Source: JARDZI01 sp041639705
GTDB taxonomy: Bacteria; Bacillota; Clostridia; Clostridiales; Caloramatoraceae
Length of the DNA: 7,992 bases
Assembly: GCA_041639705.1 (NCBI GenBank)
Contig: JBEQBT010000155.1
Location: 1 to 7,992 of the forward strand
Direction of reading: 5' to 3'
Every line of letters starts with the position of its first letter. Within the stretch, counting starts at the first letter, position 1. The notes under the pieces were generated by a model, which worked only from the letters and a program-made list of their open reading frames with translations, was not told the origin of the DNA and ran no database searches. Below, in pieces: positions 1-5,903 of the stretch. The position numbers and the translations under genes were made by a program.

Positions 1-1191
1 ATCCAAAGATGAATCATAGATATACTCAATGTCAGGTTTAATTCGTTCTGTAATTTCACTTGTTATCTGAACAAATTGACCTGGGTGTTCATTAGCTCCA
101 TATAAACTTACAGTTAAACTTGATTTACCCATGGCAGCATATATATATATAGGATATTTATTTGTATTTCTAAATTTAAAATCTATTACATCCCCTGAAA
201 TAGTTGCATCTCTTCCAACCCCCACATATGAAACAGCCAGTCCATGTTGTCTTCTCTCCACTATTTCCAAGTTGGATAGAAGTGTTGCATTATATATTGT
301 AGAAGTCACCTGACATATTCCCCCTGCTAATCCAGGAACTATTGTTCCATTAATGATTACAGGAGCTTCCTTGTATCCCTTTGATATAACCCTTGGACCT
401 AATGCCTTATTCATTGAGAAAACATCACCAGGTAATATTAATACTCCATTAGTTTGCTTTGAAGCAATTCTTATGTTTTCAGTCCTATTTATATCACTTG
501 GTTTAAATACAGTAGTAAAGCTAGAAATCTTGGTGTTAATTTTTGAAAGCATGTCTCCCTTAACCTTTGCATTAATTGTCTCAGTAGGTACAGTAATATT
601 ATCTACTATTGATTCAGGTTTAACAGCCTCACTTATCATTTGCTCCAGACTTTTCTCATCTACCTTTATACCAACTTCATCTGGGGTAATTTTAAAGTTA
701 CTTCCATCAAAGGATATTTTTGCATCCTTTGGATCTCTATACACCTTTTGATTAACGTCCTTAATAACCTTACCTATTATACTTGTATCAAACATAAACT
801 CCATTTCAATATTAACAGGTTCTTTTTTTAAAAGCAGTCTATTTCTAGTTTTATTAATGAAGCTTCCAGTCTTACCATATTCATATGCTGTGTTAACTGC
901 AGTGTCAATATCATAATGGGCATTTAATTCCCTATACTGGAGTATATACTTATAATTCCCTGAATTTAAATTGATTATTTTGTTGCTTATAGTTTTATTA
1001 AATTTTTCTTCAAGAATTTTAATTGCATTATCTTTGGACATTCCACTTACATTTATATTATTGATACTTATTCCATTAAAAATATTTTTTTTGGCTAAGG
1101 AAGTGTTATAAATAATAACTCCTGCAGATGCAAATAAGGCAACAACAGCAAATATTGTTATATATAGGAGTACCTTAAGGCTCTTTCCCAT
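1..1191 (-). CDS. VanW-family (YoaR-like) membrane-anchored cell-wall protein, C-terminus beyond the window
   Basis: The frame is open without a stop from an ATG at 1191 to the window edge, giving 397 codons with no end, so the gene is partial at its 3' end. The N-terminus (MGKSLKVLL...) has one hydrophobic helix at about residues 7-28, an uncleaved anchor or signal. Residues about 70-200 resemble the putative peptidoglycan-binding domain (PG_binding_4) that usually precedes VanW. Residues about 225-345 form the VanW domain, including FSMNKALGPR near 265 and the hallmark PGLAGGICQVTSTIYNA at about 286-302. Family members sit outside the membrane in Firmicutes; their biochemical role is not settled, and VanW itself is an accessory gene of some vancomycin clusters. 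No van resistance genes are present here, so a resistance role is not supported. Many relatives carry a G5 domain after VanW, and that part would lie outside the window. The ATG follows a GTGGAG only 3 nt away; an in-frame GTG at 1200 with GGAAG upstream is an alternative start. Confidence 0.88.
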   Translation of the reverse strand, partial: MGKSLKVLLYITIFAVVALFASAGVIIYNTSLAKKNIFNGISINNINVSGMSKDNAIKILEEKFNKTISNKIINLNSGNYKYILQYRELNAHYDIDTAVNTAYEYGKTGSFINKTRNRLLLKKEPVNIEMEFMFDTSIIGKVIKDVNQKVYRDPKDAKISFDGSNFKITPDEVGIKVDEKSLEQMISEAVKPESIVDNITVPTETINAKVKGDMLSKINTKISSFTTVFKPSDINRTENIRIASKQTNGVLILPGDVFSMNKALGPRVISKGYKEAPVIINGTIVPGLAGGICQVTSTIYNATLLSNLEIVERRQHGLAVSYVGVGRDATISGDVIDFKFRNTNKYPIYIYAAMGKSSLTVSLYGANEHPGQFVQITSEITERIKPDIEYIYDSSLD

Positions 1192-1221
1192 TAGCTCCAC
1201 CCCACTTCCATTATATATAAT

Positions 1222-1250
1222 ATTATACATTATATGTAATAAATGTATAA
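1222..1250 (-). promoter_or_regulatory. Candidate promoter of the VanW-family gene, overlapping an AT-rich dyad
   Basis: Reading the minus strand, TATAAT (1227-1222) lies 17 bp downstream of TTATAC (1250-1245), about 30 bp before the start codon. The -35 match is poor. Other TATAAT sequences occur nearby (1234-1229 and 1215-1210), as expected in very AT-rich DNA, so the exact promoter is uncertain. The same stretch contains a 9-bp inverted repeat, TTATACATT (1223-1231) and AATGTATAA (1242-1250), with a 10-bp spacer. The overlap would suit an operator, but chance is possible. Confidence 0.35.
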
Positions 1251-1262
1251 AATAAATGCTAA

Positions 1263-1340
1263 AACATAATAAAAATTATTTTAAGCTGTTTTGATTATTT
1301 AAACATATAATCGAATAAAATGCAGCTGAACAGCTAATAA
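1263..1340 (-). terminator. Weak candidate terminator region after nth
   Basis: This stretch lies between the nth stop and the VanW gene promoter. Its best local hairpin is AGCTG-TT-CAGCT (1335-1324), followed on the minus strand by GCATTTTATT. A longer fold pairs AGCTGTT (1336-1330) with AACAGCT near 1283-1290 around an inner GATTAT/ATAATC stem, followed by a short T-rich run. Neither is a strong GC-rich terminator. It is listed because it is the only place transcription of the oadB-oadG-nth unit could stop before the next promoter. Confidence 0.3.
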
Positions 1341-1371
1341 CCTTTAAACGTTTTAGCATTAATTTTGTACA

Positions 1372-2010
1372 TTATTTAGCCTTTTCTTCGGCTAGATTAT
1401 AGGTTTTACAATACTCCTTTATAGGGCAAATATCGCATTTAGGCTTTCTTGCAATGCAAACCTTTCTTCCATGCCAAATAAGCCAATGATGGGTTCTGGA
1501 CCAATATTCCTGTGGTATATTTTTCATCAGGTCGACCTCGGTTTTTTCAACATCTTTTGCATCTGCAAGACCTAACCTGTTTGATACTCTAAACACATGT
1601 GTATCTACTGCAATTGCGTCCTTTCCGAATGCATTGGACAAAACTACATTAGCGGTTTTTCTTCCTACTCCAGGCAGCTTTGTTAGCTCCTCAAGTGTAT
1701 CAGGTACTTCTCCATTATATTGGCCTACTATTTTTCTACTTGTGTTTATAATATTCTTAGCCTTTGTTTTATAGAACCCACAGGTTTTTATGTAACCTTC
1801 CAGTTCTTCCTGTGTTATCACTGCAAAATCTTCGGGTTTGTTATAAATTTTAAATAGTACCTCAGTAGCCTTATTTACTGTTATGTCAGTTGTTTGAGCA
1901 GAGAGCATTGTAGCAACTAAAAGTTCAAATGGTGTACCATAATCTAGTGCACAACCCATATCTCCATAATGCTTTTCCAACTTTTCCAGTATATTCATGG
2001 TATTATTCAT
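1372..2010 (-). CDS. nth: Endonuclease III (DNA glycosylase/AP lyase)
   Basis: This base-excision-repair enzyme removes oxidised pyrimidines from DNA and nicks at the abasic site by its lyase activity. With the start chosen here the product is 212 aa, very close to the 211 aa of E. coli Nth. The helix-hairpin-helix reads LPGVGRKTANVV, with the catalytic lysine at K118, and VDTHV carries the catalytic aspartate D136. Four cysteines at 185, 192, 195 and 201 (spacing C-X6-C-X2-C-X5-C) form the [4Fe-4S] cluster site. The frame is open up to 2031, but the ATG at 2010 has GGGAG 5 nt upstream and gives the family length; an ATG at 1998 is also possible. The start overlaps the stop of the upstream small gene (ATGAATAA, 8 bp), which suggests translational coupling and co-transcription with the oadB-like genes. 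That context is unrelated to DNA repair. Confidence 0.96.
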   Translation of the reverse strand: MNNTMNILEKLEKHYGDMGCALDYGTPFELLVATMLSAQTTDITVNKATEVLFKIYNKPEDFAVITQEELEGYIKTCGFYKTKAKNIINTSRKIVGQYNGEVPDTLEELTKLPGVGRKTANVVLSNAFGKDAIAVDTHVFRVSNRLGLADAKDVEKTEVDLMKNIPQEYWSRTHHWLIWHGRKVCIARKPKCDICPIKEYCKTYNLAEEKAK

Positions 2011-2194
2011 TGGAGCTCCCGATTCTACCAAGGAGCAAAATTACAATATAGAAGACTAGTATTACTCCAAATATTCCTGCCATGGACTTCCACATAACAT
2101 CCAAGGATTGAAAAAACACACTAAAAGCTTCCTTTGAAAATGGAATATTTCTTATTACTTTATCTTCAACCTCAAGCATCATTATTGAAAACAT
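2003..2194 (-). CDS. Small OadG-like membrane subunit of a Na+-translocating decarboxylase
   Basis: This 63-aa protein has one strong hydrophobic helix at about residues 38-57 (MAGIFGVILVFYIVILLLG), preceded by an amphipathic stretch, FFQSLDVMWKS. The pattern of a short N-terminal segment, a hydrophobic helix beginning with a GIF-type motif and a basic end resembles the gamma subunit (OadG) of oxaloacetate decarboxylase-type sodium pumps. It is shorter than classical OadG and lacks the usual long C-terminal linker and metal-binding tail. The gene begins 11 nt after the oadB-like stop, and its AAGGAGG site (2207-2201) overlaps that stop codon, so the two are surely co-transcribed. The role, assembling or anchoring the beta subunit, is inferred from position and topology; sequence identity alone is weak at this length. 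Confidence 0.72.
   Translation of the reverse strand: MFSIMMLEVEDKVIRNIPFSKEAFSVFFQSLDVMWKSMAGIFGVILVFYIVILLLGRIGSSNE
2016..2020 (-). promoter_or_regulatory. Ribosome binding site that decides the nth start
   Basis: GGGAG lies 5 nt before the ATG at 2010, inside the end of the upstream small gene. It favours this ATG over the longer in-frame start at 2031, which would add MVESGAP to the N-terminus and has no comparable site at a normal distance. Confidence 0.6.
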
Positions 2195-2205
2195 ATTATT
2201 CCTCC

Positions 2206-3312
2206 TTAACTTAAAAGTGCAAGTATTAATCCACCTGCAATAACAGAGCCTATTTGACCTGCTACGTTAGCACTAATTGCATGCATTAACAGAAAATTTG
2301 ATGGATCTTCTTTTTGTCCCATTTTATGTATAACTCTTGCAGACATTGGGAAGGCTGAAATACCTGCTGCTCCAACCATTGGATTTATCTTCTTTTTGAG
2401 GAAAATGTTAAGAATTTTAGCAAATATAACTCCTCCAGCAGTATCAAATATAAACGCAATAAGTCCCATTCCAATAATTATAAGAGTATCAATATTTAAA
2501 AATCCTTCGGCAGTCATTGTTGAACCTATTACTATTCCAAGTAGAAGTGTTACAAGATTAGCCAATTCATTTTGAGCTGCATTTGAAAGTTTGTTTAAGA
2601 CTCCACATTCTCTAATTAAGTTACCAAACATCAAAAATCCGATTAACTCAACTGATGTTGGTGCAACAATTCCTGCAACTACAGTTACAATTATAGGGAA
2701 TAATATCTTTGCTTTTTTGGAAACTCCCTGGGGTTTATATTCCATTTTAATTTTTCTTTCATTTTTGGTAGTAAGCATTCTTATTACCGGAGGTTGAATA
2801 ATTGGTACTAGTGACATATATGAATAGGCCGCAACAGAAATTGGTGCAATCAAGTTTTTGGCAAATCTTGAAGCAACATATATGGATGTTGGACCATCAG
2901 CTGCACCTATTATTCCTATTGAAGCTGCTTCCTTTATGCTATATCCAAATAGTGCTGCAATAGCTATTGTAAAAAATATACCAAACTGTGCTGCGCCTCC
3001 GAATAAGAGCATTACTGGATTCTGCAGCAGTGGTGCAAAATCAATCATTGCTCCTACTGCAATAAAAATTAGTAATGGAAATAACTCTGTCATAATACCA
3101 GCATTAAACAATACCTGCAGGGCGCTTTCCGGTTGTGGTCCACCACCAGAGGTCATTATAGGAAGTGCAGGAATGTTTACAAGTATAGCTCCAAATCCTA
3201 TTGGTAAAAGTAATGTAGGCTCATATTCCTTTTTTATCGCAAGGTAAATTAAAGTAGCCCCGATTATTAGCATAATAATTTTTTTAACTCCCAAGACTGT
3301 GATAAAAGTCAT
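2206..3312 (-). CDS. Na+-translocating decarboxylase beta subunit (OadB/GcdB/MmdB family)
   Basis: This 368-aa polytopic membrane protein has about nine or more hydrophobic segments. In biotin-dependent sodium pumps (oxaloacetate, glutaconyl-CoA or methylmalonyl-CoA decarboxylases) the beta subunit decarboxylates carboxybiotin and exports Na+. The central motif IIGAADGPTSIY (about 134-145) contains D139, which corresponds to the Asp essential for Na+ transport in OadB (D203 in Klebsiella). Further family signatures are GAMIDFAPLLQNP near 87-99 and the C-terminal ANVAGQIGS (348-356). The length fits Firmicute members, which are shorter than enterobacterial OadB (about 430 aa). The start has AAGGAGGG 5 nt upstream. 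No carboxyltransferase alpha subunit or biotin carrier protein lies in the window, so the substrate cannot be assigned. The partner subunits must be encoded elsewhere if this is a working pump. Confidence 0.92.
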   Translation of the reverse strand: MTFITVLGVKKIIMLIIGATLIYLAIKKEYEPTLLLPIGFGAILVNIPALPIMTSGGGPQPESALQVLFNAGIMTELFPLLIFIAVGAMIDFAPLLQNPVMLLFGGAAQFGIFFTIAIAALFGYSIKEAASIGIIGAADGPTSIYVASRFAKNLIAPISVAAYSYMSLVPIIQPPVIRMLTTKNERKIKMEYKPQGVSKKAKILFPIIVTVVAGIVAPTSVELIGFLMFGNLIRECGVLNKLSNAAQNELANLVTLLLGIVIGSTMTAEGFLNIDTLIIIGMGLIAFIFDTAGGVIFAKILNIFLKKKINPMVGAAGISAFPMSARVIHKMGQKEDPSNFLLMHAISANVAGQIGSVIAGGLILALLS

Positions 3313-3360
3313 TATATCCCTCCTTTTTAGTTATCTTTCATACTCTTTGCATTGTAAAGT

Positions 3361-3389
3361 TTTATAAGACTATACATATTTAATATAAA
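3361..3389 (-). promoter_or_regulatory. Candidate sigma-A promoter for the oadB-oadG-nth unit
   Basis: On the minus strand TTTATA (3389-3384) and TATAAA (3366-3361) are separated by 17 bp and lie about 50-77 bp upstream of the oadB-like start. The -10 matches 5 of 6 consensus positions and the -35 matches 4 of 6. It is placed sensibly downstream of the kbl terminator, but AT-rich DNA offers many such matches. Confidence 0.4.
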
Positions 3390-3425
3390 GTTTAGCCCAA
3401 TTCTTGAATCGAGTAAAACCTACAG

Positions 3426-3454
3426 AAAAACATAGGTAGGATAAACCTACCTAT
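3426..3454 (-). terminator. Intrinsic terminator of kbl
   Basis: A perfect 9-bp stem, ATAGGTAGG/CCTACCTAT (3454-3446 with 3440-3432), encloses a 5-nt loop. On the minus strand it is followed by a GTTTTTC tract (3431-3425). The stem begins within the kbl stop codon. This is a clear Rho-independent terminator that separates kbl from the oadB-like operon. Confidence 0.85.
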
Positions 3455-4647
3455 TATAAAACACCCATTTTTTTTGCTACCTTTTCATAAATATGAACTG
3501 CTTCATCCAACATATCCTTTGTATGAGCTGCAGTTACGATATTTCTAACTCTTGCAGTTCCTCTTGGTACAGTTGGAAATGCGATTCCAGAAACAAATAG
3601 ACCTTCTTTATAGAGTTCATCACTGAACTGCATTGCCTTTGCTTCATTTCCAATTATTACTGGAGTTATTGGTGTTTCACTCCTGCCTATATCAAAACCT
3701 GTTTCTTTCATCCTTGATTTAAAGTACCTTGTATTATCCCATAACTTATCAACAAGTTCAGTGCTTTCTAATAATATTTCAATTGCTTTTATACATGCCC
3801 CAGCTGCTCCTGGAGTCATAGCTGTTGAAAATAGTAATGGTCTTCCTCTTAGCTTTAACCAGTCTATTAATTCCTTACTTCCAGCAACATATCCTCCAAC
3901 AACACCAATGCCCTTTGATAGTGTTCCTATTTGACAGTCTACCCTTCCATATAAATCAAAGTGAGATACTGTACCACGTCCACCCTTACCTAATACTCCT
4001 GATGCATGTGCATCATCTATGTAAGTAAATGCTTCATATTCATCAGCTATTTTAACAATTTCAGGAAGCTTTACAATATCACCATCCATTGAGAAAACTC
4101 CATCAAATATAATCATAAGTTTTTTATATAATCCACTGTCACGTGCTTCTTTAATTACTCTTCTCAAATCATCCATATCATTATGCTTGTATCTTAATAC
4201 TTTTGCTCCTGATAATCTGCATCCATCAATAATACTTGCATGGTTAAGCTCATCAGAAAGTATTGCATCCTCTTTAGTCATAAGTGCTCCAACTGTTCCC
4301 ATATTACAGTTAAATCCAGACTGGAATACAATTACTGCTTCAGTCTTTTTAAACTGTGCAAGCTTTTGTTCAAGCTCCTCATGAATGTCAAGTGTTCCAA
4401 TTATTGTTCTTACAGCACCTGCACCTGCACCATATTTTTCAGTTGCTTTAATAGCTGCTTCAACAAGTCTTGGATCATTGGCAAGGCCTAAATAGTTGTT
4501 TGATGAAAGGTTTATTACTTCTTTTCCGTTTATAATTGCCCTTGGACCTGTTGGTCCAGTAACAACTGGCAGTTTTCTGTAAAGTCCCTTTTCCTTTAGT
4601 TCATCAAGATTTTTACTTAAAAATTCATGTAATGCTTTATAGCTCAT
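3454..4647 (-). CDS. kbl: Glycine C-acetyltransferase (2-amino-3-ketobutyrate CoA ligase)
   Basis: This pyridoxal-phosphate enzyme of the alpha-oxoamine synthase family interconverts 2-amino-3-oxobutyrate plus CoA with glycine plus acetyl-CoA, the second step of threonine breakdown after threonine dehydrogenase. Its 397 aa compare with 398 in E. coli Kbl. Visible signatures are SSNNYLGLAN (48-57), AGAGAVRTIIGT (74-85), H136 in LNHAS, the PLP-binding YIDDAHASGVLG (209-220, D212 and H214), the Schiff-base lysine K245 in TLSKGIGVVGGY, and GIAFPTVPRGTARVR (354-368). BioF (8-amino-7-oxononanoate synthase) is the close alternative; the length and the TARVR-type C-terminal region favour Kbl, and there are no biotin genes nearby. 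A GGAGG lies 9 nt before the ATG. The usual partner tdh is absent from the window. The gene is monocistronic, with its own promoter region and terminator. Confidence 0.9.
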   Translation of the reverse strand: MSYKALHEFLSKNLDELKEKGLYRKLPVVTGPTGPRAIINGKEVINLSSNNYLGLANDPRLVEAAIKATEKYGAGAGAVRTIIGTLDIHEELEQKLAQFKKTEAVIVFQSGFNCNMGTVGALMTKEDAILSDELNHASIIDGCRLSGAKVLRYKHNDMDDLRRVIKEARDSGLYKKLMIIFDGVFSMDGDIVKLPEIVKIADEYEAFTYIDDAHASGVLGKGGRGTVSHFDLYGRVDCQIGTLSKGIGVVGGYVAGSKELIDWLKLRGRPLLFSTAMTPGAAGACIKAIEILLESTELVDKLWDNTRYFKSRMKETGFDIGRSETPITPVIIGNEAKAMQFSDELYKEGLFVSGIAFPTVPRGTARVRNIVTAAHTKDMLDEAVHIYEKVAKKMGVL

Positions 4648-4689
4648 AAAAAAACACCTCCAATATTACTATTATAAATTTACTGCCCC

Positions 4690-4717
4690 TACAGCATCAA
4701 TTTTGTCATTTGCTGTA
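4690..4717. promoter_or_regulatory. Inverted repeat TACAGCA-N14-TGCTGTA in the kbl leader
   Basis: Perfect 7-bp arms (4690-4696 and 4711-4717) with a 14-bp spacer lie just downstream of the predicted kbl -10, near the start of the transcript. The arms are centred two helical turns apart, as in a dimeric repressor site. As RNA it could instead form a 7-bp stem-loop at the 5' end. The same TACAGCA heptamer recurs upstream of the promoter at 4771. Confidence 0.45.
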
Positions 4718-4721
4718 TAAC

Positions 4722-4751
4722 TATATAATAGGGTTAAATAGAGACAGTCAA
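4722..4751 (-). promoter_or_regulatory. Predicted sigma-A promoter of kbl
   Basis: On the minus strand TTGACT (4751-4746) is a near-consensus -35. The -10 may be TATTAT (4730-4725, spacing 15) or TTATAT (4728-4723, spacing 17). Transcription would start near 4717, leaving a leader of about 70 nt. The element is well placed, but the -10 choice is open. Confidence 0.6.
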
Positions 4752-4769
4752 CATTATGTATATTCTCAT

Positions 4770-4783
4770 GTACAGCACTGTAC
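4770..4783. promoter_or_regulatory. Palindrome GTACAG-CA-CTGTAC upstream of the kbl promoter
   Basis: A perfect 6-bp inverted repeat with a 2-bp centre lies about 19 bp upstream of the kbl -35. It shares TACAGCA with the inverted repeat downstream of the promoter, so the promoter is bracketed by related motifs. It is a possible binding site for a regulator of kbl, of the divergent ykuS-like gene, or of both. Confidence 0.4.
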
Positions 4784-5008
4784 TAAAAATATACCAACCA
4801 TAAACTACTTTACACCATATGGGTTATTTTTTCAATATTTAATGTATTCTATTCAATATAAAATTAACAAAAAGATGTTTATAATTACCACTAGAGCATT
4901 TCAATCTGGACTTTTATTATTTCCTCACGAAAAATGCCAGCTATATGATTTATTACATATGTATATAATTCACCATAAATATAGAAAATAGATTTGAAAT
5001 ATAAATGT
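4784..5008. other. Divergent intergenic region with no gene recognised
   Basis: The rest of the roughly 370-bp gap between kbl and the ykuS-like gene is AT-rich with scattered stops. An open frame at 4710-4991 on the plus strand has no ribosome binding site and a composition typical of non-coding DNA. A plus-strand TATAAT at 4964-4969, about 50 bp before the ykuS-like start, may be its -10, but no good -35 stands 16-18 bp upstream. I see no riboswitch; in particular there is no glycine-riboswitch core ahead of kbl. Confidence 0.5.
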
Positions 5009-5014
5009 GGAGGG
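5009..5014 (+). promoter_or_regulatory. Ribosome binding site that decides the ykuS-like start
   Basis: GGAGGG lies 6 nt before the ATG at 5021. It touches the in-frame ATG at 5015, and it lies within the reading frame that would follow from the TTG at 4994. Only 5021 has normal spacing. Confidence 0.7.
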
Positions 5015-5020
5015 ATGCAA

Positions 5021-5272
5021 ATGCATAAAAAAGTGGCTATTGAAAAAAACTTGAGTAATGTAAAACAATACTTTGAGGAAAAGGGCTTTCAAGTGGATAC
5101 ACTACATGACACAGAGCTTGATACAATTGGCACTGTAAGTGAATATGATGCAATAATTATTTCAGGTGGAAACAATAACTTTCTTGGAATAGAAGACACA
5201 AACACCAAAACACCTATAATAAATGCAGAAGGTACAACGCCTCAGGAAATATTCAACAGAATTAACAGATAA
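5021..5272 (+). CDS. UPF0180 family protein (YkuS-like), function unknown
   Basis: The product is 83 aa from the ATG at 5021, matching the roughly 80 aa of Bacillus subtilis YkuS. The family pattern is visible: KKVAIEKNLSNVKQYFEEKGF (3-23), a short central region, YDAIIISGGNNNFLGIEDT (about 42-60), and the conserved TPIINAEGTTPQEI (about 63-76). The NNFLGIEDT...PIINAEG block is the diagnostic part. It looks like a small soluble alpha/beta protein with no membrane segment or signal peptide. No biochemical role is established for the family. It is the only plus-strand gene here, divergent from kbl and convergent with cysE, and appears to be monocistronic. A longer start (TTG at 4994) would include the ribosome binding site and is unlikely. 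Confidence 0.88.
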   Translation: MHKKVAIEKNLSNVKQYFEEKGFQVDTLHDTELDTIGTVSEYDAIIISGGNNNFLGIEDTNTKTPIINAEGTTPQEIFNRINR

Positions 5273-5278
5273 AATTAA

Positions 5279-5335
5279 TGCCAGACTCGTGATAAGCGAC
5301 TTCATATTAACTTGTCACTTGTCACGAGCCTGGCA
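5279..5335. repeat. Long imperfect inverted repeat between convergent ykuS-like gene and cysE
   Basis: GCCAG-CTCGTGA-AAG (5280-5296) pairs with CTT-TCACGAG-CTGGC (5318-5334) over 17 positions, with one A/C mismatch and one G/T pair; T5279 and A5335 also pair. The 21-nt loop side contains a tandem TTGTCAC (about 5312-5325), so the stem can slip by 7 nt. There is no T-run on the plus side and only ATTAATTTTAT on the minus side. It may serve as a bidirectional terminator, better for cysE than for the ykuS-like gene. The GTGCCAGGC-type sequence also resembles REP-like palindromic repeats seen in Firmicute genomes. Confidence 0.6.
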
Positions 5336-5343
5336 CCTCTAAA

Positions 5344-5898
5344 TCAAATTACCATGTCAGGATAAATATAAATAACATTATCTTTTGGTGGGGTAACAAT
5401 CTTTCCTGGTATCCCAACTACAGTTGAATTATCTGGAACATCAATAAGGACAACTGAGTTAGCACCAACCTTAGCATTTTTTCCTACAATTATTGGACCA
5501 AGCAGCTTTGCTCCTGTTCCTATAATCACATTGTCCTTAACGGTTGGGTGCCTTTTCCCTTTATTCATACTGGTTCCACCTAATGTCACTCCATGAAACA
5601 TGGTTACATTATCACCAATCTCTGCTGTCTCACCTATTACTACACCCATTCCATGGTCAATAAACAACCTCTTGCCTATTTTAGCCCCTGGATGAATTTC
5701 TATACCTGTAAGACCTCTAGAAATTTGGGATATTATTCTTGCAATTAAATATCTCTTGTGTATATAAAGCCAGTGGGTCAGCCTATGAGTAACAACTGCA
5801 TGTAGACCTGGGTAACAAAGGATTACCTCCATAAAACTCTTTGGGGCTGGATCCTTGCTTCTAATATTATTCACTTCATCAATTATCCATTTAAACAT
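5344..5898 (-). CDS. cysE: Serine O-acetyltransferase
   Basis: This enzyme transfers acetyl from acetyl-CoA to L-serine to make O-acetylserine, the substrate of the CysK encoded just upstream. The product has 184 aa: an N-terminal helical part (1-65) and a left-handed beta-helix of hexapeptide repeats (about 66-165). GIEIHP (65-70) and IDHGMGVVIGET (80-91) carry the catalytic pair: H82 corresponds to E. coli H158 and E67 to D143. Glutamate here is also found in Bacillus CysE. TLGGT and KRHP (105-118) line the substrate sites. It is shorter than B. subtilis CysE because the long C-terminal tail is missing; instead the chain ends DMVI, like tails that dock into CysK. The start lies 5 nt after the cysK stop, with GGAG inside the end of cysK. 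The gene is co-transcribed with cysK under T-box control. Confidence 0.95.
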   Translation of the reverse strand: MFKWIIDEVNNIRSKDPAPKSFMEVILCYPGLHAVVTHRLTHWLYIHKRYLIARIISQISRGLTGIEIHPGAKIGKRLFIDHGMGVVIGETAEIGDNVTMFHGVTLGGTSMNKGKRHPTVKDNVIIGTGAKLLGPIIVGKNAKVGANSVVLIDVPDNSTVVGIPGKIVTPPKDNVIYIYPDMVI

Positions 5899-5903
5899 TC
5901 AAA

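Noticed and set aside
131..831. Plus-strand open frames at 131-313, 353-751 and 640-831
   Set aside because: They lie antisense inside the VanW-family gene, whose full-length minus-strand frame has recognisable domain motifs; the plus frames have no ribosome binding site or family pattern.
1..1191. Part of a vancomycin-resistance cluster
   Set aside because: VanW-domain proteins are common in clostridia outside van clusters; no vanA/H/X/Y/R/S-type gene is visible in the window.
2591..3247. Plus-strand frames at 2591-2797 and 2858-3247
   Set aside because: They are antisense shadows of the oadB-like gene, with no ribosome binding sites or recognisable motifs.
3825..4491. Plus-strand frames within kbl (3825-4028, 4187-4384, 4240-4491)
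   Set aside because: kbl on the minus strand is complete with all catalytic motifs; these frames are by-products of its codon use.
4710..4991. 93-codon plus-strand frame in the divergent intergenic region
   Set aside because: It has no ribosome binding site, low-complexity AT-driven composition with many Tyr/Ile/His, overlap with the kbl promoter and dyads, and no family resemblance.
4648..4993. Glycine riboswitch upstream of kbl
   Set aside because: The leader is only about 70 nt, and I see no paired glycine-aptamer core; only short dyads are present.
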